A DNA stretch of 64,000 nt from NCBI RefSeq assembly GCF_014066305.1, contig NW_023501038.1, forward strand, positions 1,095,001 through 1,159,000. The letters are read 5' to 3'. Source of the stretch: Letharia columbiana (Eukaryota; Ascomycota; Lecanoromycetes; Lecanorales; Parmeliaceae). The number at the start of each line of letters is the position of its first letter. Position 1 is the first letter of the stretch. This document shows, piece after piece, positions 11,624 to 22,417 of this stretch. Made by a program: the position numbers and the translations under genes. The notes beneath the pieces are model-generated. The model ran no database searches. It was not told the DNA's origin and worked only from the letters and a program-made list of their open reading frames with translations.

Positions 11624-13532
11624 ATGGGGAAGGTATCCGCAGATACTCGGCTCTTATGATCATTTTAAAAGTCATGAAAGTCATCGGGAGAATAGAGCGA
11701 AAGCATGCCTGTGGACCAAGCAAACCCGACGGGTCGGCGGGGTCAAGCTCTTATCCGCTGGCGCCACTGTCGCCGGCGCCATGCATGGCGACCAATACCA
11801 AATATAAGGCGAACAATGGTGGCGGTGAATCTGCCAAGACCGAGTCGTCGCCATGGCTCCCATGCCACTATTCTGACTACATAGCTGGAACAAGTACGGC
11901 AGGGTATGTCCAATGCGCCATGTATTTAGAGTAGTTCAGCCGACTCCTCTCTCAGATTAATTGGCATCATGTTTGGGCGTTAGACAATGAAAGCCGATGA
12001 GACTGCATCTCGGAATACGAGATCCTGGGCGCGGAAGTAGTTGGGCACAGTCGCGAGAGCCATCTCAGATCTCCATTGTTCGGGCCACGTGACAGGTATA
12101 ATCCCGAATTACTGGGGAATGTAATCAGAGACGTCGTACGTCGACGGGTGCTGAAGGTGGCTGAATTCCCTGGCGGTAGGAACTTTGCATTCGATTAGAA
12201 CAGATGCAAAACGTAAGGAGTGAACCCAAATTACGAGGCTTACACTGAGCATTTTGCAGAGTCATTGTTGCTCTCCAGTAATGGAGCCTGGTTGGCATGG
12301 AAAAAACCTACTTGTTTCGACCCTACAACAACCTACACAAAAGCAAAGACTCTGAGGAGCGAAAGCTTGATAGAAATCCCAACACAGCTCATGACATATC
12401 AATTTGGCAAGTAGCTCGTGCCACATCTGCGGCACCGACCTATCTCGAATCTCCCTCAATTGACGGGTTCGAGTACGTCGATGGCGGCTTCGGGGCGAAT
12501 AATCCTTGTGCGGAAACCTACGAAGAAGTCCGGAGAACGAAAAACAACTCTAAGAGGTGTCGTTCTGAGAATCGGGACAGGAAAAGGACAACGAGTCACG
12601 CCGTTTCAAAAGTACTGTGTTCCAGCACTACTTGAGTTATCTCAATTTCGCTAGAAATTCGGCTTCTGATTCCGAACAAACGCACTTAGCAATGCTCAAA
12701 GCAAGGAGTGACGTCTATTTACTTTATTTCAGTTTGAATGTCGAAAAAAGCCTCGACCTGATGAAGCTTGACGAGTGGGGGCGAGGGTCCAGTGAGAATA
12801 AAGATTGGAGAACGCATGGACAAAGTCAGATCTTTCTCGCCCAAGGATCGACGCAAGGGCAACAAAAGAGCTGGAGCCGGTGTACCGAATGGCCGGCAGG
12901 CTGGTTTTTTGGAAGTGAGGCATGATAAATTGCAAAACGGGACGGACACCATCCACACGGATGGCAATGGAAGTATGGATCATGCGGGCCAGCAGGCATC
13001 AAGAGAGCCCAGCGAACAGGTTACAAACGGAAAATATGCTCCAGATGCTACCGACGAGACGTCCACTGCACACTTAGTGGAAGGGGTAACGACAAATACT
13101 TTCGACCAGCAATAGGCGCATTCGCCAACTACTGGCACCTCAGCACGAAAAGCTGACCCCAAGACCGACAACGCGAAAATCCCACAACGGTTCCGATACA
13201 AGGACTGAACTCTAGAATCAATCCGCACATACACCGAGGTCTATCTTGCTCACCCTGATACGATCAAGATGATCGAACGGTGTGCCAAGCTTCTCGTCGA
13301 CGGTCGTCGCAGCCGAGCTAAGAGCGACCCCCAGCGGTTGGAGAAGACATGCTTTGGTACCTGGTATCAGTGCAGGATCCCGAAATGTCCTCGTGGAGAG
13401 AAGGAATATGAAACGCGGTGGCAACTCCGGAACCATTTGCTGGACAAATATCAGACCGGATTGACGAAAGGCGTCGAGGGCAAGAGGAAGCTTGAGGAAG
13501 CGCTTGATTGCTGCAAGTTCGTCATCCATTGA
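11624..13532 (+). pseudogene. Patatin-like phospholipase pseudogene
   Basis: Ordered pieces match fungal patatin-like phospholipases. DGEGIRRYSALMIILK near 11624 is the degraded DGGGxRG oxyanion loop. PWLPCHYSDYIAGTSTAG near 11850 is the GxSxG nucleophile elbow. A 52-nt intron (11904-11955) is followed by LIGIMFGR, then after a frame change EYEILGAEVVGHSRESHLRS. WQVARATSAAPTYLE and FEYVDGGFGANNPCAETYEE near 12400-12530 contain the catalytic DGG. The C-terminal YQCRIPKCPRGEKEYETRWQ with a downstream His-like position lies near 13365. Breaks include a stop at 11980, a TGA soon after, a TAA near 12280 and frameshifts near 11975, 12550 and 12830. Fungal members hydrolyse acyl lipids and often sit in defence- or heterokaryon-type architectures. 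Here the gene is dead. Confidence 0.75.
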
Positions 13533-14845
13533 GCGTACCGCCAACGTCGAGAGTGAAGTATCCGCATGTCTCACTTGGGACGACCCAAGAAATGCTAATG
13601 GGGGCGTTCTATGAGTATGCATTTGGGGTTCACAATTAGTGCTTGTTTCGGAAGGGCTGGCAAGACAGTTAACGGCTAGAAGTGTCTCAAAAGCCTTGTC
13701 ACTTTTGCTTTCTCGCGTCGCAGTGGTTCTCTGCCAGGTACTCAAATGATTTATTTCTTTTTCATTTTGGTCAATCACAACTCATGTCAGATCACAGTGT
13801 TCTGATTGGTGCTTAGAGCCACCCTATGATCATGTACTGTCTTGCAATAACAAGTCCCAAGATGCCACATCGCGAGACTTTGCCCATTCTCTACTTCTGT
13901 AGCACTTTCCTTGGAAACTACCTTAAGGATTTGATGTTCCTGCAATGCTTTGCCCTTGATGTATTGTGCTGCAGCAAATGGCAAGGTAGACTAGAGCATG
14001 ACCACAGCAATGTGCCTGTTCAGGCTCATGCTATTGATGAATGTGTGCTGAATCTACTTTTCGCGGTCTCACGCGTGATAGAACGATAAGGTGAGCCAGG
14101 CTGTCATCTCAAATCATTGGTCATTCGAGCATGAATGCTGTTCAAGCTCGACTCTAGGCAAGGCTTTCTGTTGAGAATTTTTGAAAGATGGCATGCACAT
14201 TTGGGATGTTGCCGCAAAAAGATACTCGTTCGAATCCTACAACGTTTGACTTGACGCGTCGTTCCCTCAAGACTTCTTGACACATGGCAAGGTAGATAGG
14301 GCTCTTACCTCAAACACACGCCCATGCAAACCTGTCCGTCCCTCAGGCATGAGCATCAGACAAGATTTTATGTAAGTGTGTGCTTTCTCTAGTTGATGGG
14401 TCAAGGACTTGTCGGCGGCACAAACAAGCAGCAATGTGAAATTTTGACATAGTCCAACTGTGTAGTACAGGTGTGTCAAAGTCCTAACAACAGGTAGGTT
14501 GTTGGAGTAGGTCCCATCAAAAAATGAAGATGTAGGGGAGATTTGCCGTGTTAAATTTCGATCTAGCCTGTGCCAGAGGTGACTTCGAGTAGTGCTCGAA
14601 ATATAGCCAGGAACCAGTCTCATCTGGCGTTTGAATGGCATCTCATTTGTACTTCTTTCCCCGGCATTATTCGAACATACTGGAAGAGACCAAAAGTTGC
14701 AGATGCGGTCGTTGTCGTCCTCGCGCCTGCAGGTCTGGTGGGTCGGACCGATAGAGATCCTTGGCGCAGGGAAAGTCTCGCACTGACCTACCTGCACATT
14801 TTTGACGCACATACTTATGCATCGTCGAGTACATAATTGCCTACC
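13533..14845. other. Intergenic upstream of the siderophore gene
   Basis: No gene is supported. Two GATA-type motifs lie close together near 14078-14090 (TGATAG and CGATAA), about 760 bp upstream of the siderophore gene start, and CGATAG lies near 14749. GATA factors such as SreA control fungal siderophore genes, so these are candidate but unproven sites. The 199-codon minus-strand open frame at 14267-14866 has no protein-like features. Confidence 0.35.
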
Positions 14846-16578
14846 ATGGCGCCGAGTGTGGTCCACCTACCCAATGGCCAAACCATCACTGTCTCTCCCG
14901 TCTTTGCTGGCCTCTCCTTCAAAGCCAATGATCTAAACATCCACCACTCCATCTTTCCCCCAGGCTGGACTATCATCCTCGAGACCGCTGACGGTGACGG
15001 TGACGATGACGATGATACCCAATCGCCTCCAGACGAGAGAGAGCAGCTCTATGGATCAAGAAGACATCCACCAAAGCGCTATAAGGCTCCTACGCTACAC
15101 CACGACAGTCTGTTCATCTCCTCCATCTCGAATCCAAGCAACACAGATTTCAAGCCCCCTACCTCTCCTACGCGACAGATAGCTATGATGCTATGGGCGA
15201 CTTTATGGTGGTATTTCCATCAGGTAGCTCCCATCCCTGGCGCCTTACGTGGACCATCAGACTGATTCTGGGAGCAAGCCCGCACCGAATGCGCGCCTCA
15301 CCGCCGGCGCCCACCCAGATACACCGGAAGAAGGGAGGCCGAAGGGTCAATGGCGAGTTAGTGTCAGAAGAGAAGGTATATTCAAGGGGAAGCACACGCT
15401 GCAAAAGCTAGAGAGGATGGGTCTTATTGCCAGTGAAGAATCCTGCGTTGGCGCAACCCTGGACGAGAGAAGCGGGGAAGGCTGGAAGAAGATGTTCGTT
15501 AGCCAGACTTCCTTCTGGCAGATCGATCCCCGTATCTTCCTCTTTACTCTCTCTCCTACGCAGCACTCGCCGTACCCAGGAGCTACACCCTTCCCGTCGA
15601 GACCAGGGTCACCTAATAGAGAAGGCACTCCAGTACCTTCACCACGACCAGAGACTGCGGATCCTTCACAGCATGGACTTTGGTCACCACACTCCCCCGG
15701 GCCTTTCGCTTCAGGCAGCCATCTCCCAACCTACTACCCTCCTCCACCTCCCCAGTACACCTTCACCAACTCGATCCGTCATCCGATACGCCCAAAGCCT
15801 CCGGCCCAGGGCGTCACCTTCTATACCCGCTACATCCCGAGCGTAGGCCAATACCTCTCATTTCGAACGGCCTCCTTGGGTTCCAAGTCACCAAAATACC
15901 ACGGACCTACGTCAGGAGGCATGAGTACCACCCTGAACTTCCTACCACCGAACTCAGGCGTCTCCTCAGCCACACTGCCGTCATCAGGGAACATCAACAT
16001 CCACCCCTGCGACACAGACTTATTGCATGACTGGATGAACCAGCCGCGTGTTTCTGCGTTCTGGGGTGTCTCCGGCCCCATCGAAACCCAAGAAACTTTC
16101 CTCAAGGACTCGTTAAATAGCAAACATAGCTTCCCCGCCATCGGGTGCTGGGACGGCAAACCATTCGGCTACTTCGAGCTTTATTGGGTCAAAGAAGATC
16201 AATTGGGAAGACATCTCACGGGCAGCGATGTCAATGACTGGGACAGGGGCTTCCATGCTCTCGTGGGCGAACAGGAATTCCGAGGACGGCACAGAGTGAA
16301 AGTGTGGACGAGTGCGCTGGTGCATCACTTTTGGCTCTGTGATCAGCGGACGCAGAGGGTTTTGGTGGAGCCGAGGACTGACAATGTCAAGTGAGTCTTT
16401 TTCCCCCCTCTAAGCATGGTAGAAAGGAGAACTGGCCGGCACTGACCAATCGCACATTAGATTCATCCAATATCTACAAGACGTCGGCTTTCATAAAGAG
16501 AAAGAGGTGGCGTTTTCGCATAAACAGGCCGCGCTGATGAAGATAGGTAGAGATGGGTGGTCCGCCCCGGAACTGTAA
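14846..16578 (+). CDS. sidL: Siderophore N5-hydroxyornithine acyl/acetyltransferase (SidL/AceI-like, GNAT fold)
   Basis: Predicted 541 aa. Exons are 14846-15223, 15261-16390 and 16461-16578. The second intron (70 nt, GTGAGT...CTGACC...TTAG) is clear. The first would be only 37 nt and is needed to keep frame, so that junction is less sure. The N-terminus ([20 protein letters not shown], then [20 protein letters not shown]) and the C-terminal IucB/RhbD-like acetyltransferase domain ([44 protein letters not shown]) identify the family. It acylates N5-hydroxyornithine with an acyl-CoA for hydroxamate siderophores such as ferricrocin. A Pro/Ser-rich linker of about 100 aa separates the halves. The C-terminus is APEL, not a peroxisomal SKL-type tripeptide. 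That fits cytosolic SidL better than peroxisomal SidF, but the distinction is inference. Confidence 0.82.
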
Positions 16579-17262
16579 ACTTCAGATGAAAGACACCTTC
16601 CTAGGGAGGGCATACACAGCACGGAGATGAAGAAGAACATCAACAACCGATTGTCTTACGACAGAAGCGATTATAGATGATGGCAAGACAGGGATTACCG
16701 AGCCTTGCAATTTATTCCAGTCAAGCCGTTTCGATACGGTTTTGTCAGACTTGGCTAACTGGAGGAGCCCCGGAGTGGGCTTGACTATGGGACTCGGCTA
16801 CCAGGATCGGGTGTCTGCAGGGGGGGGCATTTTATCTTTTTTTCGGTTCCTTTACTGCTTGCTCATCGATCTTTCAGCGCGAGACTGTATGACGGAGATT
16901 TAATGCGCCTCGAGCAGAGGCGTAGCGGGCAGCATCGTGGACCGAAATGCACGTCATGATTTATTCGCAAGGTTTAAGATAAGACTACCTGCGTCAGAAA
17001 AACGGAATCAACTAGTAATTCATGGTATCACAATGATCAGCGAGATTGAAGAAGAAGTACCCCGTGCCAAGGCCTCGAATGCTTCGAGCATACAGATGCA
17101 AGCCCGATCCTCTCTGCCTCATGCGCCTCCTCCGACCAGGCGTCCAAGTAGGGAAAAGGAGCGAATGTAGTCCGTATGTAAAGTCGCAACGCCGTAAGTC
17201 ATGATGCACACCTCGGTCCCGCCTCCAGCACCCATGTCTTACCCTCTCTTTCTTGGATCTGA
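16579..17262. other. Shared 3' intergenic region
   Basis: This lies between the convergent siderophore acyltransferase and DUF7514 genes. No gene is seen. A G-run (gggggggc) is near 16821. Confidence 0.5.
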
Positions 17263-19424
17263 TCACCGGTAGACAGGGCCTCCATATGGCTGGCCGTAAT
17301 CATGCCCGCTTCCCTGCCGTCCACTAGCACGGTTGTAATCCTCGTCGTTCAAGTATTCGTCTCTCCTCGGTGGTGGGCCAGCACGGTCATAACGTCTCGG
17401 ACTCTCTCCATAGCCCCTCGCATCCTCCTCCGCCTGCCTCCTAACTCGCTCAGCTCGCTCTCGAGCATTCTTTTCGAAATATCGACGGGTGTCATTTTCG
17501 TCAATGACAGCTTCTACCGGAGGAGCGCCCACAGGGACAGAGGCGGGCATTTGGTAGGAGCTGGGCTGGTAGCCTCTGATATCGCCGTCAGAACGTCTGA
17601 AGTCGTTCGTGGAGCCGCGACTGAACGAGGGGCTGCGGTGACGGCGGCCTGCGTTGCTGGGTGCGCGGTGATGATGGACTTCTGTTGGCTTTGGAATTTC
17701 CATTGGGCGAGGATTGTTGACAGGGATAGGGCGAGACCGAGCGGATGAGTCTGAACGACTCGGCTTGGGTGCTGAGCCTACAAAGCTTTCGGGACGGGGC
17801 TTGGTCGACCTTGCTTCGTCTTCAAATTGCTTGCCGCCACCGGGAAGGGCACTGTACGGCTGGCGGGCACGTTCGATGGGATTTGAAGGTGGAGGCGGCA
17901 TGGGAGGATTAGTGTCGTCGATCGCGGACTCAGATGGAACGTTGGAGTAGGGTTTGCGTTCGCGCTCCAGTTGGGAGGGCATGTAGGTTGAAGGTGCGGC
18001 TGAGCTGGTGGACGGTAGATCAAAGCTGACGCTTGAGCGATGGCTTTGAGGAGCGTAGTCCCGTTCAGCGACGCCAGGCTTATGGGTCGGAGAGTCATAA
18101 CGAGGTGGGGGAGGCTCCTCTCGACTCCGGCGGCGTGGAATTTCGATAGCTGCGTGCTCCGAAATGGAATCCTCCAACTTCTCACGGGTCCGACGATCCT
18201 CATGCCCTGGGAACAAGCGTCGTGAGAGCTCTTTCGGAAACCGCTCTTTTCGATCATCTGGGTTGCAGATTGGCATATCTAGCACGGCCTTCCGGAGCCT
18301 CCCAAATTCTTCTTCAGGATGTGCTTGAATGAGCAACGTTGCCCATCTCTCGAAGCCGACCGGTGTAAGGCCCGGTATGTCTGGTCTCTCGTCATATCTC
18401 TCTTGCACAAGATGGTGCTGACATTCGAGATCTCTGTACATGCGAGAGATTGAAGAGTGCTCGTCGTCGAAAACAGCTAAGGTTGTGTTAGCCAGCTGAT
18501 CCTGCAATTGCGCTGGTCAAACGTACTCGGCCATGGATACAGCTCATCTGACAATTTGACGTCATCGTAGTATTTTACCATCTTTGTAGGGGTGATGACA
18601 ATGCTATGCCGGGGCTCATAATCCTCAATCTGTAAAACAATTAGCAAACGCCCAGTACCTCAAACTGGCATGACCCATTGGGTTAGACGTACAATGTGCA
18701 CTGCCAATCCGCGGAGAAATTGACCCAGTCTTTTCGTCGGATGGCCATCTTCATCGAACAGCTGACCCCAGATCTTCTCTAATGTAGTTTCTTCCTTGCT
18801 TGTCGAAAGCCTCGCGGGGCCTTTTGGTCTAACATGTGGCTTGTCGCTCGACTCGCTCGTTTGGCTATGAGGGGAAGAAGATCTTCTGGGGTTGAGGTGA
18901 GCAGGCTTCTCGTGTCGTGGGCTCGGTAGGTCGTCTGGTGAGTATCCCGATTGCGACTGTGGTGGGGTGTGGCTTGGGTAGTCGGAGTGCTTCATCGGTG
19001 AAGGAGGTGTGTAGACTCGGGTTGTCATGTTTGGTGAGGTCCCAGAAGTGGTGGATGGTGATAGAGGAACAGGTTGATGCATGGAAGGAGGAGGGGGTGA
19101 GAAGGCGCTGTGAGAAGGCACAGGCGTGGATCCGTCGAGCCCACCGCCTGTCTGCAATTGTTTTATGACGTTCTGTGTGATCTGGGCGATGAGCTCAGGC
19201 GGCACATAATTTGATGTCTCTGCGCCTGCCCTATCGAAAGCCTTTGTTACAGCCTCGTCGATGGGCTTCTGAGGCGGGGCGTATCGACTCTGTTCGGGCA
19301 TTATCGATGCACGTCGGGCAGTTGACGCCTCTCGGTTTCTGTTGCCTGGCGGCTCGAATTGATCGTTATCGGCGGCCTGAGTGCGGGGATCCGCGTATTC
19401 AACACTGGGCTGCTGGTAAGCCAT
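17263..19424 (-). CDS. DUF7514 domain protein (682 aa)
   Basis: Exons are 18693-19424, 18527-18629 and 17263-18476, with introns of 63 and 50 nt and good GTACGT donors. The N-terminal 200 aa are Pro/Ser-rich and disordered. The conserved domain (about 215-400) includes LEKIWGQLFDEDGHPT, RLGQFLRGLAVHI, then IEDYEPRHSIVITPTKM and RYDERPDIPGLTPVGFERWA. This is the fungal-specific DUF7514, whose biochemical role is unknown. The C-terminal 280 aa are again low-complexity, rich in Pro, Ser and Arg, with a short Arg/Glu helix (RYFEKNARERAERVRRQAEE) near the end. No signal peptide or membrane segment is present. The long upstream region (19425-20200) is probably 5' UTR and promoter. Confidence 0.85.
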
Positions 19425-21147
19425 TCTTGCTCAGCTCGGCAGACGCAATCGCCAGCGATTTGGAATTGGTGGTGTAGCTGTCCAGCAGTCGGGCAGTCGG
19501 TCAGTCGGATTCGCGATGCTGTTTGTGGTCAGGCTATGCTGCTATAGCATGGTTTTTGTCTTTTGGATGACCTGCAGTAGTCTGGAGCAGGACAGGTGTT
19601 GAATAGGCAGTTGAAGGATAGGCGCAAGATGTTTTGCAGTCACAGGCTCACAGCTGTGTCAAGGAATACGGGAAGGCGATGATGTAGCAGCGGAACCTAG
19701 AGCTATTCCAGGTGAAACGTGGGTCGGAGAGTTCTGGAGGGCAAGGATGAATGGAGTTTGAATTGTTGCGAGCTTGGGACTCGAGGAATAGCGTATGGTA
19801 GACTGGGGGTAGTAGACCAGCAAATCAAGACATGGGCAGCATAAACTTGGCTTCTTGGCTCTTTGGATCCTTGGCTGGGCAATTGTTCAATTGTTCCAAC
19901 TGGTGCAACGTCTGCGCCTCAAATCCTGACCGAGAAGGCTGGTTGGTAGGGAGGTAGGGTGTTAGGCCTGAATCCTGTATCATGACGCACTAAAAGCCAA
20001 TCAATTCCGCCTGATCGCCCTCGCTTACGGTTGCGATACTCGTACACACCAACAGAAATATCTTTTCTCTCTCTAACTACTTACCTCACAAATAATACAT
20101 AGTACCTAATACCTTACCCTTACCCCGTCACTACTACCACCGTCATCATCACCATCATTGAATGCCTCATGTCTGACAACCTGTCCTGATTCAAGTCGGT
20201 GCATGTGACCTTTTCTCCGAAGCAGCCAGTCCGTTACGCCTGCACCTGCCGTCTGCTGACCCTCGAAACAAGGCTACCATGCACGGTCCCTTGCAGCACA
20301 ACGACGAAACTCCAAAATCAGTGGCCAGCTTGTGCGCTGCAGCAGCTTCATGTCTTGTCAGAAGTGGTGTTTCATACAATTGCTTTGAGCGCGTGTGGGC
20401 GTCTCGAACTCGTTTATATGTCGCCCGGTAGTGGCCTTGGGTCCATGCGTGGCTGCTATGGCTGCGCCACGCCAGATTTATGTACATCCGTTTCAAGTTG
20501 CTTCTTCCCACACGCTTCTGACGTGAAATGTCGGAGTATGTGTTTGAGGATGACTTCGAATTTGGAGGCAGTTATGTGCTAGAAATAATGGCTAGACCGG
20601 TACTGCACGGATTTGAAGACGACCTTAGGCTCTGGCCAGGCCAGTACGGCAAAGCTTTTCCTGTATCATCTATGGCCCCAACATATGCTGCAATGAAGCC
20701 TTGTGTACATTCGAAGCTCTAGAATTTCCCATAGTCTAAGAACGGGTGTTACGTGGACAGGAAGGGTGCGTTTCTCGCTGTACAAGAGACCGGGGCGAGA
20801 GGTGGTTCAAGACATTCAATTCAGCTATCTGCCATTTGCTCGAGCCTTTGAATCTAGCCTAAAGAGTAAAATGAGGTGCATGCATCTGTCTATTGTTCGC
20901 ATCATCAGATATCTCCTGGAATCCACCATGTCCCCTTCGAGATCATCACCATTCAAGCTCGGATCAAGCCTAAAGGATGTTCAAGAAACACATTTAGTGT
21001 TGTCATCATGAGAAAGCTCCTCAAGCTCCACCGCTGCGTGCTTAAGAAGCTATCGCTATGCCAATCCGTCTTTGGTTGCCCGCTAGCTTCCCCACCATTG
21101 ACATCGATGTCGTGTCCAATCAAGGAGACGACTGACGCCAGTGATAT
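19425..21147. other. Intergenic; 5' region of the DUF7514 gene and 3' region of the Stc1-domain gene
   Basis: A CT- and AC-rich stretch at about 20050-20160 looks like a pyrimidine-rich leader or promoter. No coding sequence is supported between 20200 and 21100. Confidence 0.45.
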
Positions 21148-22417
21148 TCAGATGGTTCCCCAGTCGTCGTCTTCATCCCCATCATCATCGTAATCGGCTT
21201 TTGGGTCTGGGACCGTCTTTCCACCAACATATGATGGTACAACAATAGGAGCAGCTCGACCTCCTGGAAGTCTAGCAAAACGGGATCGCGCATCTCGCTA
21301 CGTTTCACCGTCAGTCTTCGTCATCAGAAATGAAGCTGGGATACACACTTCCTCCCTAGCTCTTCGAGCTTGTTCACGAGGATCCGCAATAGTTTCATAG
21401 TCGGAGTCATTGGTGACGACTGTCGAAGCAGGGCGAACCATCTGATGAGCCTTGCCGTCACGGTCAAACCCTGTGAATTCTGCACCCCGTGTAGACTCAA
21501 CAGACTCTCCACCGTTCTTGTTGGCGAAGTCATGCCATTTGCCAGCACCTGCAGGCGCTCGAAACCGTTTGGTGGTTGTCATAGAGGCGCTCGTGGCTGC
21601 CTGGCTGGCCGAGAGCTTTGAACCGTGACCATCGCTGGAGAAATTGAGAGACTTGAGGTTCTCCTGGTTGAGATCGTAACCTGAACCAGACGAGAGAGGA
21701 ACTCCCGCGTTGGACTCGGTGTCACTAAATGTGGACTAGGATCATCGTCAGCTGTGTCCCAACCAAGATCCAAGCATCTCTACCCACGCTTTCATGGGTG
21801 TTGCTAACGCTATCGTCAGAGTCGTAACCATCCTCATCCTTGAGCAATTCATCCATGACTTGGTCTCTGTAGTTCCCTTCCACCGGAGTCTCTCCATTCA
21901 GCATTACTACGCAAGTGATGCACCTCTAGTAATATTATGAGGCTCATGCTCAGAGAGTGGGCAGCTTGGCTCGTGCTACATACCGCATTCTCCCCAAGCC
22001 GACGCTGTGCTCTGGCGAATCCGTCTAGGTCCTTGACCTCCTCACAAATGCAGCACTCCAGCTCAGTGACTTGCTTAGGTGTGCAGGCTACACAAGGAAC
22101 CCATTCTTCGAGCGTGGCATTTTGAACCTGGCCGGTCGCTATGCCATTCTGGACTTCGAGCTGTTGAATTGTTGAAAAGAAGTTTACGGCCTTGATCTTG
22201 TGGCAGACGGCGCATTTGATCCTGAGATGGTCCGTAAGATATCTCGCTCGACAGACCGAACAGTGATTGGGACTCACTTTGGGGGGAGCTTGTAGCTCTG
22301 CAATCTAATAGAAAGCTTAGTAGCAGAGTTGTAGTCTATTGAATGAAGGACGAATATTTACCTTCGCTTCTTCTCCTCGCTGTAGCCTCCAGCGTAGACG
22401 GATCGTAGCTTTGGCAT
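21148..22417 (-). CDS. Stc1-domain zinc-binding protein (331 aa)
   Basis: Six exons: 22362-22417, 22278-22304 (27 bp), 21984-22221, 21788-21925, 21349-21735 and 21148-21297, with five introns of 51-58 nt. The spliced N-terminus has paired cysteines C31-C34, C71-C74, C84/C85-C87 and C109-C112 (IKCAVCHKIKAVNFFS, WVPCVACTPKQ, ECCICEEVKDLDGFARAQRR, RCITCV), the LIM-like Stc1 signature. In fission yeast Stc1 bridges RNAi (RITS) and the H3K9 methyltransferase complex. In Pezizomycotina the domain occurs in proteins of unproven role, so function here is inference. The rest is disordered, and the C-terminus is very acidic (DYDDDGDEDDDWGTI). All exon joins keep one frame, which strongly supports the model. 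Confidence 0.85.

Noticed and set aside
14267..14866. A 199-codon minus-strand open frame divergent from the siderophore gene
   Set aside because: No protein-like composition, no splice context, and it overlaps the acyltransferase start.
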